64,000 bases of DNA from Desulfobacter curvatus DSM 3379 (GCF_000373985.1 NZ_KB892901.1:82807-146806); one strand, 5' to 3'. Positions 1-8,860 are shown, counted from the first letter of the stretch. Made by a program: numbers and translations. Notes: a model not told the origin generated them from the sequence alone.

Positions 1-1775
1 GCAGCAGGCCGGATAATGCTGGAATGAATGACCAGGTGCCGGAAATCACCCTGGCCGGATTTTTTCTGGAGCAGGCGCATGGCAGGACTTTCAATGTAAA
101 AACAGCCCATGGTCCGGCCCTGGGCCACCTGCTGCTGGGTGGCCGGATCATCTTCCGGATCAATGTTTTGGAAATCCGTAAATCCCCCCTGGGTATCCCG
201 GATTGAGGCAATACAGTCCCTGATGACACCCAGGCTGCGGTTGCCTAAAAGATCAATTTTGACAAGGCCTGCCGCCTCTGTGCCCTCTTTTTCCCATTGG
301 ATGACAGGAACCCCCTTGGCAGCATCTTCCACAGGGACATAGGTGTCAATGGGGGCTGGGGTGATGACAACGCCCCCGGGATGAACCGACAGATGCCTGG
401 GGGTTTCGATAAGTCTGTTTGCAAGAGAGATGATCCTTGGCCAGGGATCAGCCCACCGGGATGTTTTCCCGGGATGTTCAGAATTCAATGCATTGGCGCC
501 CCTTAAAAATGGCGCATCCCGGCACAGCCGGGAAATCCCCCGCTTTATTTCAGCTTCGGGCAGACCAAATACCCGGGCGGTTTCCCGTACCGCCATCCGG
601 GGCTGGAACAGGATGTGACTTGACACCATGGCAGACCGGCCTTTAAACCGGTTCAACACATGGCTAAGGACGATGTCCCGTTCATCCCATGCAAAATCCA
701 CATCAATATCCGGGGGATCCCGGCGTTCCGGGTTGAGAAACCGTTCAAAATAAAGGTTATGCTTGATGGGGCAGACATTGGTGATGCCCAGACAGTATGC
801 CACGATGGACGCGGCACCCGAGCCCCTGCCGCAGGTGCGCGAAGCTTGCGCTACAATATCGGCCACCACCAGGAAATAGGCGGAAAAACGTGTCTGCTCA
901 ATAATGGCCAATTCATGGTCAATGCGTTTGAGCACCCGTCCCGAAAGGTTAGGCCCATAGCGTTTTATGGCGCCGGCCATGGTTTTTTCCCGGAGCAGCC
1001 CCGTGCATGTTTGCCCCAAAGGCGGGGTGTACGGGGGCATGACAATACCAAAGTCAGGACCGGTAAATTCAAGACGTTCTGCCAGGACTTGGGTGGACGT
1101 CAGTGCTTCGGGCATGGCGGCAAATTTTTGCAAATAGTAATCAGGGCTGCCTAAAAAAGCGCCCGCCGGTGCCATCTGTTCAGGAGAGAGTTGAGACAGG
1201 CTGGTCTTGGTCTCAATGGCCCGCAACAGGGCATGGAGGCCGTGATCGCCGGGGGATAGAAAATAACTGTCCGGGGCAGCCACCAAGGGGAGTTTTGCTG
1301 CCCGGGCCGCCCGGCACAGGGGGCGGCTGCGGGAAACCGGTGTGCGTCCGATAAAGGCTGCGATATCCAGATTCATGCCCTGGCGGGAAAGCCTATGCCA
1401 GTAGGTCAGGCACTGGACAGACGGGGTCAAAAAAATCAGGCCCTTTCCAAGGGGCGGTACGGCTTGCGCCAGATTAAAATCCGGGGCCCTGTGACGTCGA
1501 GTAAGAAGCCTGCACAAATTGGCGTAGCCCGTACTGTTTTTTACCAGGGCCACCACTTTTGTACCTGTATTCGGGTCAGTGATTTCAGCACCCACCAAGG
1601 GTCGTAAATCAAACTCGGCACAGGCATCAAGAAACGGCCACAGACCGTAAAAATTATTGGTGTCTGTCAGGGCCAGGGCCTTATATCCCAGCGCCTTTGC
1701 CCGGGCGCACAGATCCCGGATACCTGGGACACCCCGCATCAACGAATAGTGGGAGTGAACTGCCAGTGGAATCAT
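1..1775 (-). CDS. dnaE2: error-prone DNA polymerase DnaE2/ImuC (5' part, runs off the left edge)
   Basis: Open from an ATG at 1775 to the window edge, giving about 591 N-terminal residues. A PHP domain opens the protein (AVHSHYSLMRG), and the C-family polymerase core carries the catalytic PDIDVDF aspartates and the DnaE2-typical IHSSIIRPA near the edge. In the known mutasome, DnaE2 (ImuC) is the catalytically active translesion polymerase recruited by ImuB and the beta clamp under SOS induction. The start overlaps the imuB stop by 4 bp (ATGA), so the two are probably translationally coupled in one leftward operon with lexA. The catalytic aspartates are intact, in contrast to its partner ImuB. 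The C-terminal half is outside the window. Confidence 0.93.
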   Translation of the reverse strand, partial: MIPLAVHSHYSLMRGVPGIRDLCARAKALGYKALALTDTNNFYGLWPFLDACAEFDLRPLVGAEITDPNTGTKVVALVKNSTGYANLCRLLTRRHRAPDFNLAQAVPPLGKGLIFLTPSVQCLTYWHRLSRQGMNLDIAAFIGRTPVSRSRPLCRAARAAKLPLVAAPDSYFLSPGDHGLHALLRAIETKTSLSQLSPEQMAPAGAFLGSPDYYLQKFAAMPEALTSTQVLAERLEFTGPDFGIVMPPYTPPLGQTCTGLLREKTMAGAIKRYGPNLSGRVLKRIDHELAIIEQTRFSAYFLVVADIVAQASRTCGRGSGAASIVAYCLGITNVCPIKHNLYFERFLNPERRDPPDIDVDFAWDERDIVLSHVLNRFKGRSAMVSSHILFQPRMAVRETARVFGLPEAEIKRGISRLCRDAPFLRGANALNSEHPGKTSRWADPWPRIISLANRLIETPRHLSVHPGGVVITPAPIDTYVPVEDAAKGVPVIQWEKEGTEAAGLVKIDLLGNRSLGVIRDCIASIRDTQGGFTDFQNIDPEDDPATQQQVAQGRTMGCFYIESPAMRLLQKKSGQGDFRHLVIHSSIIRPA

Positions 1776-2992
1776 GGCACAGCAGATTCACCCGGCATTC
1801 TTAAAGCGGCCCCAAGGGTGATTGCCCCAGGGCCGAACCGTTCACTGACCTGGACGGCTGCCCGTTGAACCATACGCATCTTATCTTTTTTGGGGTCCCT
1901 GTCCGACGCCCGGAACAGATCAGCTTGAATGGGTAAAAAGGATTGATTCGTCCGGACAGGAACTGTGCTGCAGGCAAGGCCGATATGCCGGATGCGGATT
2001 CTGCGCTTCCAGGTGCGGGCAAACAGTCCCCATATCTGGCGGAACATGAAAAGAGTGTCGCCTCGTATCCGGGTGCATCTCCCATGGTGCCGGATTCCGT
2101 CGGCGTAGGACAGGCAGATACTTAAGTCCCTGGGGTATGCCCGGCTGCGCGCAAGATCCCGGCTGATTTGACCGCTTAACAGGGCAATGCAGGCTTTCAA
2201 TTCGTCTTGATCGTTGGTATCTGTGGCAAATTCATGATCAACCATCAGATCTGATGTCCGATTCGGGGCAGGACCCGGCCTGACAGGATTGGTGTCTATA
2301 CCCTGGATGATCCGGTGAATAACATACGCCCTGTCCGCAAAGGGAATGGCCAGCTGGGCCGGGGTCAGCCGGCGCAGATGACACACGGTTTCAAGATTGA
2401 AACGGGCGGCGGTCTGCGCTTCATGGCGGCTTATGCCGGGCAGCAGTTTAAGGGGAAAGGCTGTAAGGAAATCAGCTTCCTCGCCAGGTCCCACAATATA
2501 CTCCCCCAGGGGTTTAACCAGCCGGGTAGCGGCCTTGGCCACCAGTTTATTGGTGGCAAGGGACCAGACAGGGTCTAGGCCCATCTGTTTTTTGATTGAT
2601 TTTTTCAGCCGGAAGGCCACATCCGGGCCCGGGCCGTAAAGTCTTGCCGTACCGGTGATATCCAGGAACAGATGGCCGTCTCCCATGCCGGACTCCACTG
2701 CCGGGGTAAATGCCAGACCCTGCTTGGTAATCTCTTTCATGGCCTGGACATACCGGTTGAAATGGGGCGGCAAAACCCGGATGCGCCGGTGCCGGGACAA
2801 GACAAGCGACAGGGGCATGCGTTTTCGGATACCCTCCCGGAACGCCGGTTCATTCATATCATACACCACAGCCCTGGGGGCGCCTAAGGGCGCAATAACC
2901 ACAGGGCTGTCTTTTAACGCAGCCGACGTCATGGTTTCCAGACAGGCGGCAAAATCCGCAATATTCAGATGGATGATGGAGCGGGGCCTCAT
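1772..2992 (-). CDS. imuB: ImuB-like, catalytically degenerate Y-family polymerase
   Basis: 406 residues with the overall layout of a Y-family (DinB) polymerase, including an N-terminal IIHLNIADFAACLE block and a DITGTARLYG block. The metal-binding aspartates are missing: the DinB DMD is NIA here, and the DE of the SIDE motif is replaced by GH. Loss of these residues is a known hallmark of ImuB, which is an adaptor linking DnaE2 to the beta clamp and not a polymerase. It overlaps both neighbours by 4 bp (DUF72 upstream, dnaE2 downstream). A diverged inactive DinB is the alternative, but the neighbouring dnaE2 makes ImuB much more likely. Confidence 0.88.
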   Translation of the reverse strand: MRPRSIIHLNIADFAACLETMTSAALKDSPVVIAPLGAPRAVVYDMNEPAFREGIRKRMPLSLVLSRHRRIRVLPPHFNRYVQAMKEITKQGLAFTPAVESGMGDGHLFLDITGTARLYGPGPDVAFRLKKSIKKQMGLDPVWSLATNKLVAKAATRLVKPLGEYIVGPGEEADFLTAFPLKLLPGISRHEAQTAARFNLETVCHLRRLTPAQLAIPFADRAYVIHRIIQGIDTNPVRPGPAPNRTSDLMVDHEFATDTNDQDELKACIALLSGQISRDLARSRAYPRDLSICLSYADGIRHHGRCTRIRGDTLFMFRQIWGLFARTWKRRIRIRHIGLACSTVPVRTNQSFLPIQADLFRASDRDPKKDKMRMVQRAAVQVSERFGPGAITLGAALRMPGESAVP

Positions 2993-3783
2993 GGGTGGGC
3001 ATTGAGCATGTTCATCAGCCGCCGGCAGTTATTGGGCGCCTGCCCCCTGACGTGGTTGTTAAAAAATACAGCACCTGTATCTGCAGCCGGGCCAAGGGTA
3101 TTGGAAATAGTTTCGGCAAGGGCTTTGAGTTCGGTTTCGCTGTAATTGTAGTCAAATTGTTTCTGCATGTTGCCGGAGCGCCATCCCTGGCTGTTTCTGC
3201 CGTGCAGCCGCAGATAGAAAAGCTGTGGATTGGTAACAATGTCCAGTCTTGGGAACAGGCTGGGCAGATCCGGGGCATCCACGGTCACCAGGGTGACTGC
3301 CCGCCGTTCGAATTCATAAAAGACTTTGTCATGGACCCAGGAAGGATGCCGGAATTCAACGGCCACGGGCAGGCCTGAAAGCTCATCCAGCAAGGCTGCC
3401 AGGTAGAATCTGCGTTCCGGGGTGCGCGTGAAATAAGGCGGCAACTGTATCAGTATGCACAAAAGGCAGCCGGTGGTTTCCAGGGGCGAAATGCCCTGGC
3501 GGAACATCAGCACCTCCCGGATCCATTCTGCTTTGTCCACTTCATGGGTCATGGTGCGGGTGAGCTTAACACTGAACTTGAATCCTTCGGGCACCTGGGT
3601 TGCCATCCGTTCCAGGGACCGGGCCTTGGGCATCTGGTACCAGGTATAGTTAAGCTCCGTGGCCTTAAACATTCGGGCATAGGCCGGCAGCATACCGGCC
3701 GCATGGGTGCCGGGCGGGTAAACCCCTGCGTCCACCCACTCCGCATATGAATAGCCGCTTGTGCCTGCGCACAACATGTCCAC
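2989..3783 (-). CDS. DUF72 (YecE-like) TIM-barrel family protein
   Basis: 264 residues, near the usual DUF72 length. Family hallmarks visible are the N-terminal GTSGYSYAEW, ATELNYTWYQMP, EFRHPSW, and a C-terminal FFNNHVRGQAPNNCRRL. The biochemical role of the family is not settled. Here it sits between lexA (4-bp gap) and imuB (4-bp overlap), the place usually occupied by an ImuA/SulA-like gene in lexA-imuA-imuB-dnaE2 cassettes. This suggests SOS-regulated expression and perhaps a role in lesion tolerance, but that is inference from position only. Confidence 0.87.
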   Translation of the reverse strand: MDMLCAGTSGYSYAEWVDAGVYPPGTHAAGMLPAYARMFKATELNYTWYQMPKARSLERMATQVPEGFKFSVKLTRTMTHEVDKAEWIREVLMFRQGISPLETTGCLLCILIQLPPYFTRTPERRFYLAALLDELSGLPVAVEFRHPSWVHDKVFYEFERRAVTLVTVDAPDLPSLFPRLDIVTNPQLFYLRLHGRNSQGWRSGNMQKQFDYNYSETELKALAETISNTLGPAADTGAVFFNNHVRGQAPNNCRRLMNMLNAHP

Positions 3784-3787
3784 CGGC

Positions 3788-4426
3788 TTATTCCCCTTCC
3801 ATAACCTGGGCGGAGCGGATAATGCCGATCACCTTGCCCTGGATCATGATATCGTCAAACCCGTAGGTCTGGGCACTGAAAGCAGAATTTTCCGGACGTA
3901 ATTCAATGTGGTCGGCATGGAGAAAAAAACGCTTGATCGTGGCTTCCTCTCCGTTGATCAGGGCCACCACAATTTCCCGGTCCTGGGCGTATTGCCGGGG
4001 TCTGCAGATGGCGATGTCCCGGTCAAGGATCCCCGCGTTTTTCATAGACTGGCCCTGGACCTTCAGGGCAAACAGGTTATCGCCGGGATACAGGGTGTCG
4101 TCCACCACCACACTGCCGTCCCACTCCTGGCCGGCATAGATGGGAAGTCCGGCGGTGATCCGCCCCACAATGGGGACAACCTTTTTGCGATGATCCGCGT
4201 CCGTGGCGCCGGTTTCATCCAGGATAACGATATTTCTGCTGTACCGGCCCAGCCTGCGGATATACCCCTTGGTTTCAAGCAGCTTCAAGGTCTGTGCCAC
4301 GGCTGCATGGCTAATGGCAAGGCTTTTGGCCATCTCTCTAAGACTTGGGGTCTCTCCGGATCGTCCAAGTTTGGACTTCAGAAAGAGCATGACTTTTTTT
4401 TGCTTTTCTGTGAGTTTTGGTCTCAT
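3788..4426 (-). CDS. lexA: LexA-type SOS repressor
   Basis: 212 residues from the ATG at 4426 (MRPKLTEKQKKVM), preceded by AGGA; a longer frame reaches 4537, but that extension lies over the promoter. The N-terminal winged helix-turn-helix (PSLREMAKSLAISHAAV) is followed by an S24 autoprotease domain: Ala-Gly cleavage site in RITAGLP, catalytic Ser in GQSMKNAGI, catalytic Lys in EEATIKRFF. LexA self-cleaves on RecA filaments and so derepresses SOS genes. Being the first gene of the operon that encodes DUF72, ImuB and DnaE2, it probably controls its own mutagenesis operon. It may be a second LexA paralogue dedicated to this cassette. Confidence 0.93.
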   Translation of the reverse strand: MRPKLTEKQKKVMLFLKSKLGRSGETPSLREMAKSLAISHAAVAQTLKLLETKGYIRRLGRYSRNIVILDETGATDADHRKKVVPIVGRITAGLPIYAGQEWDGSVVVDDTLYPGDNLFALKVQGQSMKNAGILDRDIAICRPRQYAQDREIVVALINGEEATIKRFFLHADHIELRPENSAFSAQTYGFDDIMIQGKVIGIIRSAQVMEGE

Positions 4427-4460
4427 TTTTCCTGTGATTCTTGCCCGTTGATTTTTAATC

Positions 4461-4489
4461 AATATGTCAGACGCCGCACTTAATGTCAA
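4461..4489 (-). promoter_or_regulatory. predicted sigma-70-type promoter of the lexA operon
   Basis: On the minus strand a perfect TTGACA (-35, 4489-4484) is followed 17 nt later by CATATT (-10, 4466-4461), about 35 nt before the lexA ATG at 4426. The region just upstream contains TGTAA and CATTT short repeats that could form a LexA operator, but I do not recognise a specific SOS box for this lineage. Confidence 0.5.
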
Positions 4490-4562
4490 TGCAAATGTAA
4501 GCCTTATTGTAAATGCTTGCGAGCTAAAGTTAAACACTATTTAGGAGAATAGATTTTAAAAT

Positions 4563-4605
4563 AAAACAGCCCAAGAAATGAAGGCTCATCCCTTGGGCTG
4601 TTTTT
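4563..4605 (-). terminator. intrinsic terminator downstream of the SYLF gene
   Basis: A 12-13 bp inverted repeat (AACAGCCCAAG paired with CTTGGGCTGTT) with a 16-nt loop and T-rich flanks on both sides. It lies 26 bp beyond the stop of the leftward SYLF gene and upstream of lexA, so it insulates the lexA operon. Its flanks would let it work in both directions. Confidence 0.8.
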
Positions 4606-4631
4606 GTTTGTATGTTTACGCAGACAAAAAT

Positions 4632-5210
4632 TTATCTAAAAAGATTGACGTCAAATTTCTGCCCACCAATGGCTGCTTCATACATCAGGCCGCCTTTGGC
4701 ATGGATAAATACAGCCATACCCTTGTAATATCCAGTTGGCGCCTGTATTCCCGTGGCCGGCCCGGCACTGGCTCCGGCGGTTCCGCCGTCACTGCCGGCC
4801 TTGGCCTGGATCCCGGCAGTAACCACTACGGCTGAAATCGAGGCATCAAATTCATAGGACCCTGCGGTAAATTCATCATAGGCCCGCTTGTCCTGGAAAA
4901 AAATGATTTCGGAGAACGCCTGTCCGCCCAACTGAAACCCAACGGTGATTTTGGTAATGGTGGCAGTACCGGTGATCAGACCGGCCTGATAAACCCGGCC
5001 CTGGCCATAGGCACCTCCAACAACGAAGCCGCCCTTGCCCACAATGGGAAATACGGCATATCCATAGCAATCTTCAAAAAAAGGCCGGACCGCCTCGGCC
5101 CTCTTAAACACATTAATCGCACTGGTGCATGAATCCGCAAACGCCGGAACTGTACAAAAAAGAGCGAAAAGAACTGTCAGCATAATAATAGAAAATTTTG
5201 AGGATTTCAT
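4632..5210 (-). CDS. secreted SYLF/Ysc84-domain protein
   Basis: 192 residues from the ATG at 5210, chosen because AAGGAGAG sits 8 nt upstream and a classic signal peptide follows (hydrophobic IIMLTVLFALF, cleavage after PAFA). A longer frame to 5330 would have no signal peptide at its start. The mature part is a SYLF domain, with YGYAVFPIVGKGGFVVGGAYGQG and the glycine/alanine-rich TAGASAGPATG. SYLF domains bind lipids in eukaryotes; the bacterial secreted versions are of unknown function. It is monocistronic with its own terminator. Confidence 0.82.
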   Translation of the reverse strand: MKSSKFSIIMLTVLFALFCTVPAFADSCTSAINVFKRAEAVRPFFEDCYGYAVFPIVGKGGFVVGGAYGQGRVYQAGLITGTATITKITVGFQLGGQAFSEIIFFQDKRAYDEFTAGSYEFDASISAVVVTAGIQAKAGSDGGTAGASAGPATGIQAPTGYYKGMAVFIHAKGGLMYEAAIGGQKFDVNLFR

Positions 5211-5256
5211 TAGTAACTCTCCTTTAAAGGATGGGGTGGTATATCCGGCAATCCCA

Positions 5257-5613
5257 TCAGGAGTGACAGGCACTGCAACTGGTAGGTCCGGATTTTTCCC
5301 CGGCTCTCCTTTTTGCTCTATGACAGGCAAGACAGGTTTTATTCATCACCTGTTTTGCTTTAAGCACACCAGTCTTCTTTGCTTCATCCAAAGCGCCCGG
5401 TTTTTTTTCAAAATCTTTATGACAAACGGCGCAATCCTCAACAACGGTCTGGTGAAGTTGATGTTTAAAGAAGACCGGGCCTTTGCTGCCGCCGTTAAGG
5501 GTCAGTTCAGGTCGGCCGGGATCCTGGGCCATTATGCCGGAAACCGGGATTAACGACAATCCTACAACGATACTGCAGGCGGCAAAACAGATTGTGATCA
5601 CTTTTTTGTTCAT
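5257..5613 (-). CDS. triheme c7-type (class III) periplasmic cytochrome
   Basis: 118 residues: signal peptide (MNKKVITICFAACSIVVGL..., cleavage near IMAQ), then three CxxCH haem-binding motifs (CAVCH, CLACH, CSACH) and FKHQLHQ supplying likely axial histidines. Three haems in about 90 residues is the pattern of c7 cytochromes, the shortened relatives of tetrahaem c3. Such proteins shuttle electrons in the periplasm of sulfate and metal reducers. The AGGATAA ribosome site is 7-8 nt from the ATG. It ends only a residue after the last CxxCH, as in related proteins. Confidence 0.88.
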   Translation of the reverse strand: MNKKVITICFAACSIVVGLSLIPVSGIMAQDPGRPELTLNGGSKGPVFFKHQLHQTVVEDCAVCHKDFEKKPGALDEAKKTGVLKAKQVMNKTCLACHRAKRRAGEKSGPTSCSACHS

Positions 5614-5805
5614 TTTTTTATCCTTTTTTTAATGTTACCGAATAAGGGACTCGGAAAAATCTGACCAAATTATTACCATAGATGCTTGGGAAAAAACAAG
5701 AAAAGGGAACTTCGTGAACACTCTAAGCATTTCTCAATACTTGACTTCACCGTGTGTTTTAAATAGATTAGCGCAAACTCAATCATAAAATTTCAAGGAG
5801 TGGGC

Positions 5806-6789
5806 ATGAGAAACACGGGAATTGTAACGCTGGCAATCGTGATCCTGCTGTCCTGGACATCTTTGGGGGCGGCAGGCCCTAAAACCATAAAACTTGCACT
5901 GGTCACCAAACCTGAATCAGCCCAGTATATTGCTGCCGAAAAATTTAAAGAATTGATTGAAGAGAAGGCCGGGGATGCCTGGGCGGTAAAAATGTATCAC
6001 TCCGCATCCGTGGGCAATGAAACCGAAATCCTTCAGCAGATCCAGATGGGTACCATCCAGATGGGCGTTATAACGGGCGGTCCCTTTGATACCTTTGACC
6101 CCATCGTCAGGGTGATCAACTATCCTTTTATATTTAAAGATCATGCCCAGGCAGATGAAATTCTGGACGGCCCTTTGGGTCAACAAATATTAAAAAGTCT
6201 TGAAACTTCCGGATTTAAAGGGATCTGCTTTTCCGAAAACGGCTTCAGGAATCTGACCAACAATAAAAGACCCGTCAATACCCCCGAAGATATCAAGGGG
6301 CTGAAAATCAGGGTCATGTCCTCTGCCCTGCACAAGGCGGTTTGGCAGGCCCTTGGTGCCAACCCGACCCCCATGCCCTGGCCCATATATACGGAACTGG
6401 AACAGGGCGTCATTGACGGACAGGAAAATCCATTATGGGTCATGGAAGTCTATAAATTTTATGAAATTCAGAAATATATGACCCTGACCCGCCATGTCTA
6501 CTCTCCCCATATTGATGTGGCCAGCCTTGCCTGGTTTAACAGCCTTTCCGCCGATGACCAGGGGCTGATAACCTCATCCATGATCGAAGCGGCCAGATTC
6601 CAGCGCGCGGATAACCGCAACAAAAACGCGGCCCGTCTGGCACTGCTCAGGGAAAAGGGTATGCAGATCAATGAACATCCGGATATTGATGGGTTCAGGC
6701 ATAAGGTTGCGGCGTTAAAGGATATGGATCTGTACGCTGACAAGCGGGTCCAGGCGTTGTTGAATAAAATGCTTGATGCCGTTAAATAG
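5806..6789 (+). CDS. dctP: TRAP transporter solute-binding protein DctP
   Basis: 327 residues from the ATG at 5806; a GTG at 5800 is rejected because it overlaps the AAGGAG ribosome site. A signal peptide (TGIVTLAIVILLSWTSLGAA) precedes a DctP fold with the family motifs GLKIRVM, whose arginine normally binds the substrate carboxylate, and TPMPWPIYTELEQGVIDGQENP. It captures a carboxylate (C4-dicarboxylate class) in the periplasm and passes it to DctQM, encoded 222 bp downstream. Exact substrate cannot be told from sequence. Confidence 0.93.
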   Translation: MRNTGIVTLAIVILLSWTSLGAAGPKTIKLALVTKPESAQYIAAEKFKELIEEKAGDAWAVKMYHSASVGNETEILQQIQMGTIQMGVITGGPFDTFDPIVRVINYPFIFKDHAQADEILDGPLGQQILKSLETSGFKGICFSENGFRNLTNNKRPVNTPEDIKGLKIRVMSSALHKAVWQALGANPTPMPWPIYTELEQGVIDGQENPLWVMEVYKFYEIQKYMTLTRHVYSPHIDVASLAWFNSLSADDQGLITSSMIEAARFQRADNRNKNAARLALLREKGMQINEHPDIDGFRHKVAALKDMDLYADKRVQALLNKMLDAVK

Positions 6790-6812
6790 TGTTTGAACAA
6801 AACGTCACCCAT
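6788..6812 (+). repeat. 25-bp repeat, left copy of an inverted pair flanking dctQM
   Basis: This 25-bp sequence, starting at the dctP stop codon (AGTGTTTGAACAAAACGTCA...), reappears as its reverse complement at 8836-8860 with 24 of 25 bases identical. The two copies bracket dctQ and dctM. A third, weaker copy forms the other arm of the hairpin at 8798-8860. Confidence 0.75.
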
Positions 6813-6872
6813 TTTGCTACACCTGGTAGGGGTAGGTCAAATTACTTCGAACTCATTTTTTGAGCACTAACT

Positions 6873-6889
6873 AACGGCCTGTGGCCGTT
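6873..6889 (+). promoter_or_regulatory. small stem-loop in the dctP-dctQ gap
   Basis: A perfect 7-bp stem (AACGGCC/GGCCGTT) with a 3-nt loop, followed by a short T run. It lies in the 222-bp gap after dctP. Such stems commonly stabilise or attenuate the transcript so that binding protein is made in excess of the membrane subunits; that role is inferred here. Confidence 0.4.
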
Positions 6890-7011
6890 TATAAGAAAGT
6901 TCCAATAAGTTGTTGAATTACTTTCTTACTTTGTTGTGGGCTGCACCTCTGTGCTGATATGTCAGATCAGCCCGTGGCTGTTATAAAAAAAACGTCTGAT
7001 AAAAGAATGAT

Positions 7012-7491
7012 ATGAAAGCTCTGATTTTTTTAAGCCGACGTCTGAACGATTATATTCAGTTTCTGGTCAGCATCATGGGCATTATCATGACCATCGTTGT
7101 GGTCTCCCAAGTGTTTTCCAGGTATGCGTTGAATCACTCTTTGTTCTGGTCCGAGGAACTGGCCCGGATCATTTTGGTCTGGCTGACATTTTTCGGTTCT
7201 ACCGTGGCCTATTACCATAAGCTTCATCCAGGCGTTGACACCGTTTTCAAGCGCCTGCCGGAAAACCTTAAACAGGCAATGGCGCTGATGTCCTACCTGG
7301 CGGGTATGGTGCTTTTTACCGTGATGGTAATCTGGGGTGCAAAGTTTGCCTGGTTTGTCAAGCTCCAGATCACCCCGGCCCTGAATCTTCCCAAATGGAT
7401 TGTCATGGCCGTGGTACCGGTGTGCGGCATTATTTTTTTAATTCATGCCCTGGCAGGTTTTTGCAAAGCGTGTAACACCTATGATCACTGA
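7012..7491 (+). CDS. dctQ: TRAP transporter small membrane subunit DctQ
   Basis: 159 residues with four predicted hydrophobic helices (around 14-36, 46-66, 85-107, 127-150) and the DctQ features RYALNHSLFWSEELARIILVWLTFFG. It pairs with DctM to drive sodium-coupled uptake of substrate delivered by DctP. The 3' end overlaps dctM by 11 bp, so the two are translationally coupled. The ribosome site is weak (AAAGA). Confidence 0.92.
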   Translation: MKALIFLSRRLNDYIQFLVSIMGIIMTIVVVSQVFSRYALNHSLFWSEELARIILVWLTFFGSTVAYYHKLHPGVDTVFKRLPENLKQAMALMSYLAGMVLFTVMVIWGAKFAWFVKLQITPALNLPKWIVMAVVPVCGIIFLIHALAGFCKACNTYDH

Positions 7492-8761
7492 AATCCTGAT
7501 CCTGTCTCTATTTTTTCTGTTCGTGATCAACACCCCCATTGCCATTGCCATCGGCACCGCCTCCCTGGCTGCCATTGCAATACAGGGAGATTTTTCCCTG
7601 ATGGTGGTGATCCAGCGCATGGTGGCAGGTACCGACTCCTTTCATCTCATGGCTGTGCCGCTGTTCATGTATGCCGGAACCATCATGGAAAAAGGCGGGA
7701 TGTCCCAGCGGCTCATTGACTTTGCCAATGCACTCACCGGCTGGCTGCCCGGCGGACTGGCCGCGGTTTCCATTGTTTCCGCCATGTTTTTTGCCGGAAT
7801 TTCAGGCTCGGCTGCGGCCGATGCGGCTGCCGTGGGTGCGATCTTGATTCCGGCCATGAAACGTTCGGGGTATCCTTCGGATTTCTCCGCAGCGGTCCAG
7901 GCCGCCGGTGGATCGCTTGGCGTAGTGATTCCGCCGTCCATTCCCATGATTATTTTCGGGTTTCTCACCGGTGCGTCCATTTCCCGGCTCTTTGCCGCAG
8001 GCATCCTGCCCGGCCTGCTCATCGCAATCTCCCTGATATCCGTTGCCACATTTATCTCCTGGAAAAACGGATTTGCTCCGGAGAACCGATTTTCCCGGCA
8101 ACGCCTGGGACGTACAGCCAAAGATGCACTGCTTGCCCTGGGTGCCCCGGTTATTATCCTAGGCGGTATCCTTTCCGGTGTGTTCACGGCAACAGAGTCT
8201 GCGGCCGTGGCGGTTGTTTATGCCCTGTTCGTCTCCATGGCCGTATACAGGCAGATCCGCTTCAAAGATATTTTTTTGATATTCGGCCAAGCCGGCATTA
8301 CCTCTGCCATTGTCATGTTCATTATTTCCACGGCCTATGTGTTTTCCTGGATTGCCGCCATTGAGAATATTCCCGATGCCCTGGCAGGCGGACTTTTAAG
8401 CATAACGGACAATCCCGTATACCTGCTGCTGCTGATCAACCTTGTGCTCCTGGTCACCGGTGTTTTCGTGGAAACCACGGCATCCTTGATCCTGTTGGTA
8501 CCCATGATCACCGCCATGGTTCCCAACCTGGGCATTGATCCGGTTCAACTGGGTGTGATTGTGGTGGCCAATCTTGCCATCGGCATGCTCACCCCGCCCA
8601 TGGGCATCTGTCTGATTGTTTCCGCCTCCATTTCCGGGCAAAGTATCGGGGCGGTAAGTCGTCGTATTGTGCCGTTCTTACTGGTGCTCATTGCGGATCT
8701 TATCCTGATAACGTTCTATCCGCCTTTGACCATGTGGTTAGCGAGGATTCTTGGCCCCTGA
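7481..8761 (+). CDS. dctM: TRAP transporter large permease subunit DctM
   Basis: 426 residues from the ATG at 7481 (MITEILILSLFFLF), inside the end of dctQ; an upstream ATG at 7445 is rejected because it would add a non-membrane leader. About 12 hydrophobic segments, with DctM motifs FAGISGSAAADAAAVG, GGSLGVVIPPSIPMI, GVFTATESAAVAVVYAL and TPPMGICL. This is the ion-coupled transport subunit of the inner membrane. It is the last gene of the dctPQM cluster and is followed by a hairpin. Confidence 0.94.
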   Translation: MITEILILSLFFLFVINTPIAIAIGTASLAAIAIQGDFSLMVVIQRMVAGTDSFHLMAVPLFMYAGTIMEKGGMSQRLIDFANALTGWLPGGLAAVSIVSAMFFAGISGSAAADAAAVGAILIPAMKRSGYPSDFSAAVQAAGGSLGVVIPPSIPMIIFGFLTGASISRLFAAGILPGLLIAISLISVATFISWKNGFAPENRFSRQRLGRTAKDALLALGAPVIILGGILSGVFTATESAAVAVVYALFVSMAVYRQIRFKDIFLIFGQAGITSAIVMFIISTAYVFSWIAAIENIPDALAGGLLSITDNPVYLLLLINLVLLVTGVFVETTASLILLVPMITAMVPNLGIDPVQLGVIVVANLAIGMLTPPMGICLIVSASISGQSIGAVSRRIVPFLLVLIADLILITFYPPLTMWLARILGP

Positions 8762-8797
8762 CGGTTGTACACCTAATCCCGGCCTAAACGAAAACCC

Positions 8798-8860
8798 GTG
8801 TTTGGACAAAAAAATACCCATATGCAATGCCGCAGATGGGTGACTTTTTGTTCAAACACT
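8798..8860. terminator. imperfect hairpin between dctM and the ABC gene (repeat copy)
   Basis: Arms GTGTTTGGACAAAAA.../...TTTTTGTTCAAACAC enclose a 14-nt loop. It lies where the convergent dctM (+) and ModF-like (-) genes end and overlaps the stop codon of the latter. The right arm is the inverted copy of the repeat at 6788-6812. It probably acts as a two-way terminator; a REP-like dispersed repeat is the alternative reading. Confidence 0.6.

Noticed and set aside
24..1607. Several rightward frames of 60-164 codons
   Set aside because: They lie antisense to the continuous dnaE2 coding frame, have no ribosome sites and match no family.
1801..2085. 94-codon frame on the same strand as imuB
   Set aside because: Alternate frame of the imuB gene, which has family motifs throughout.
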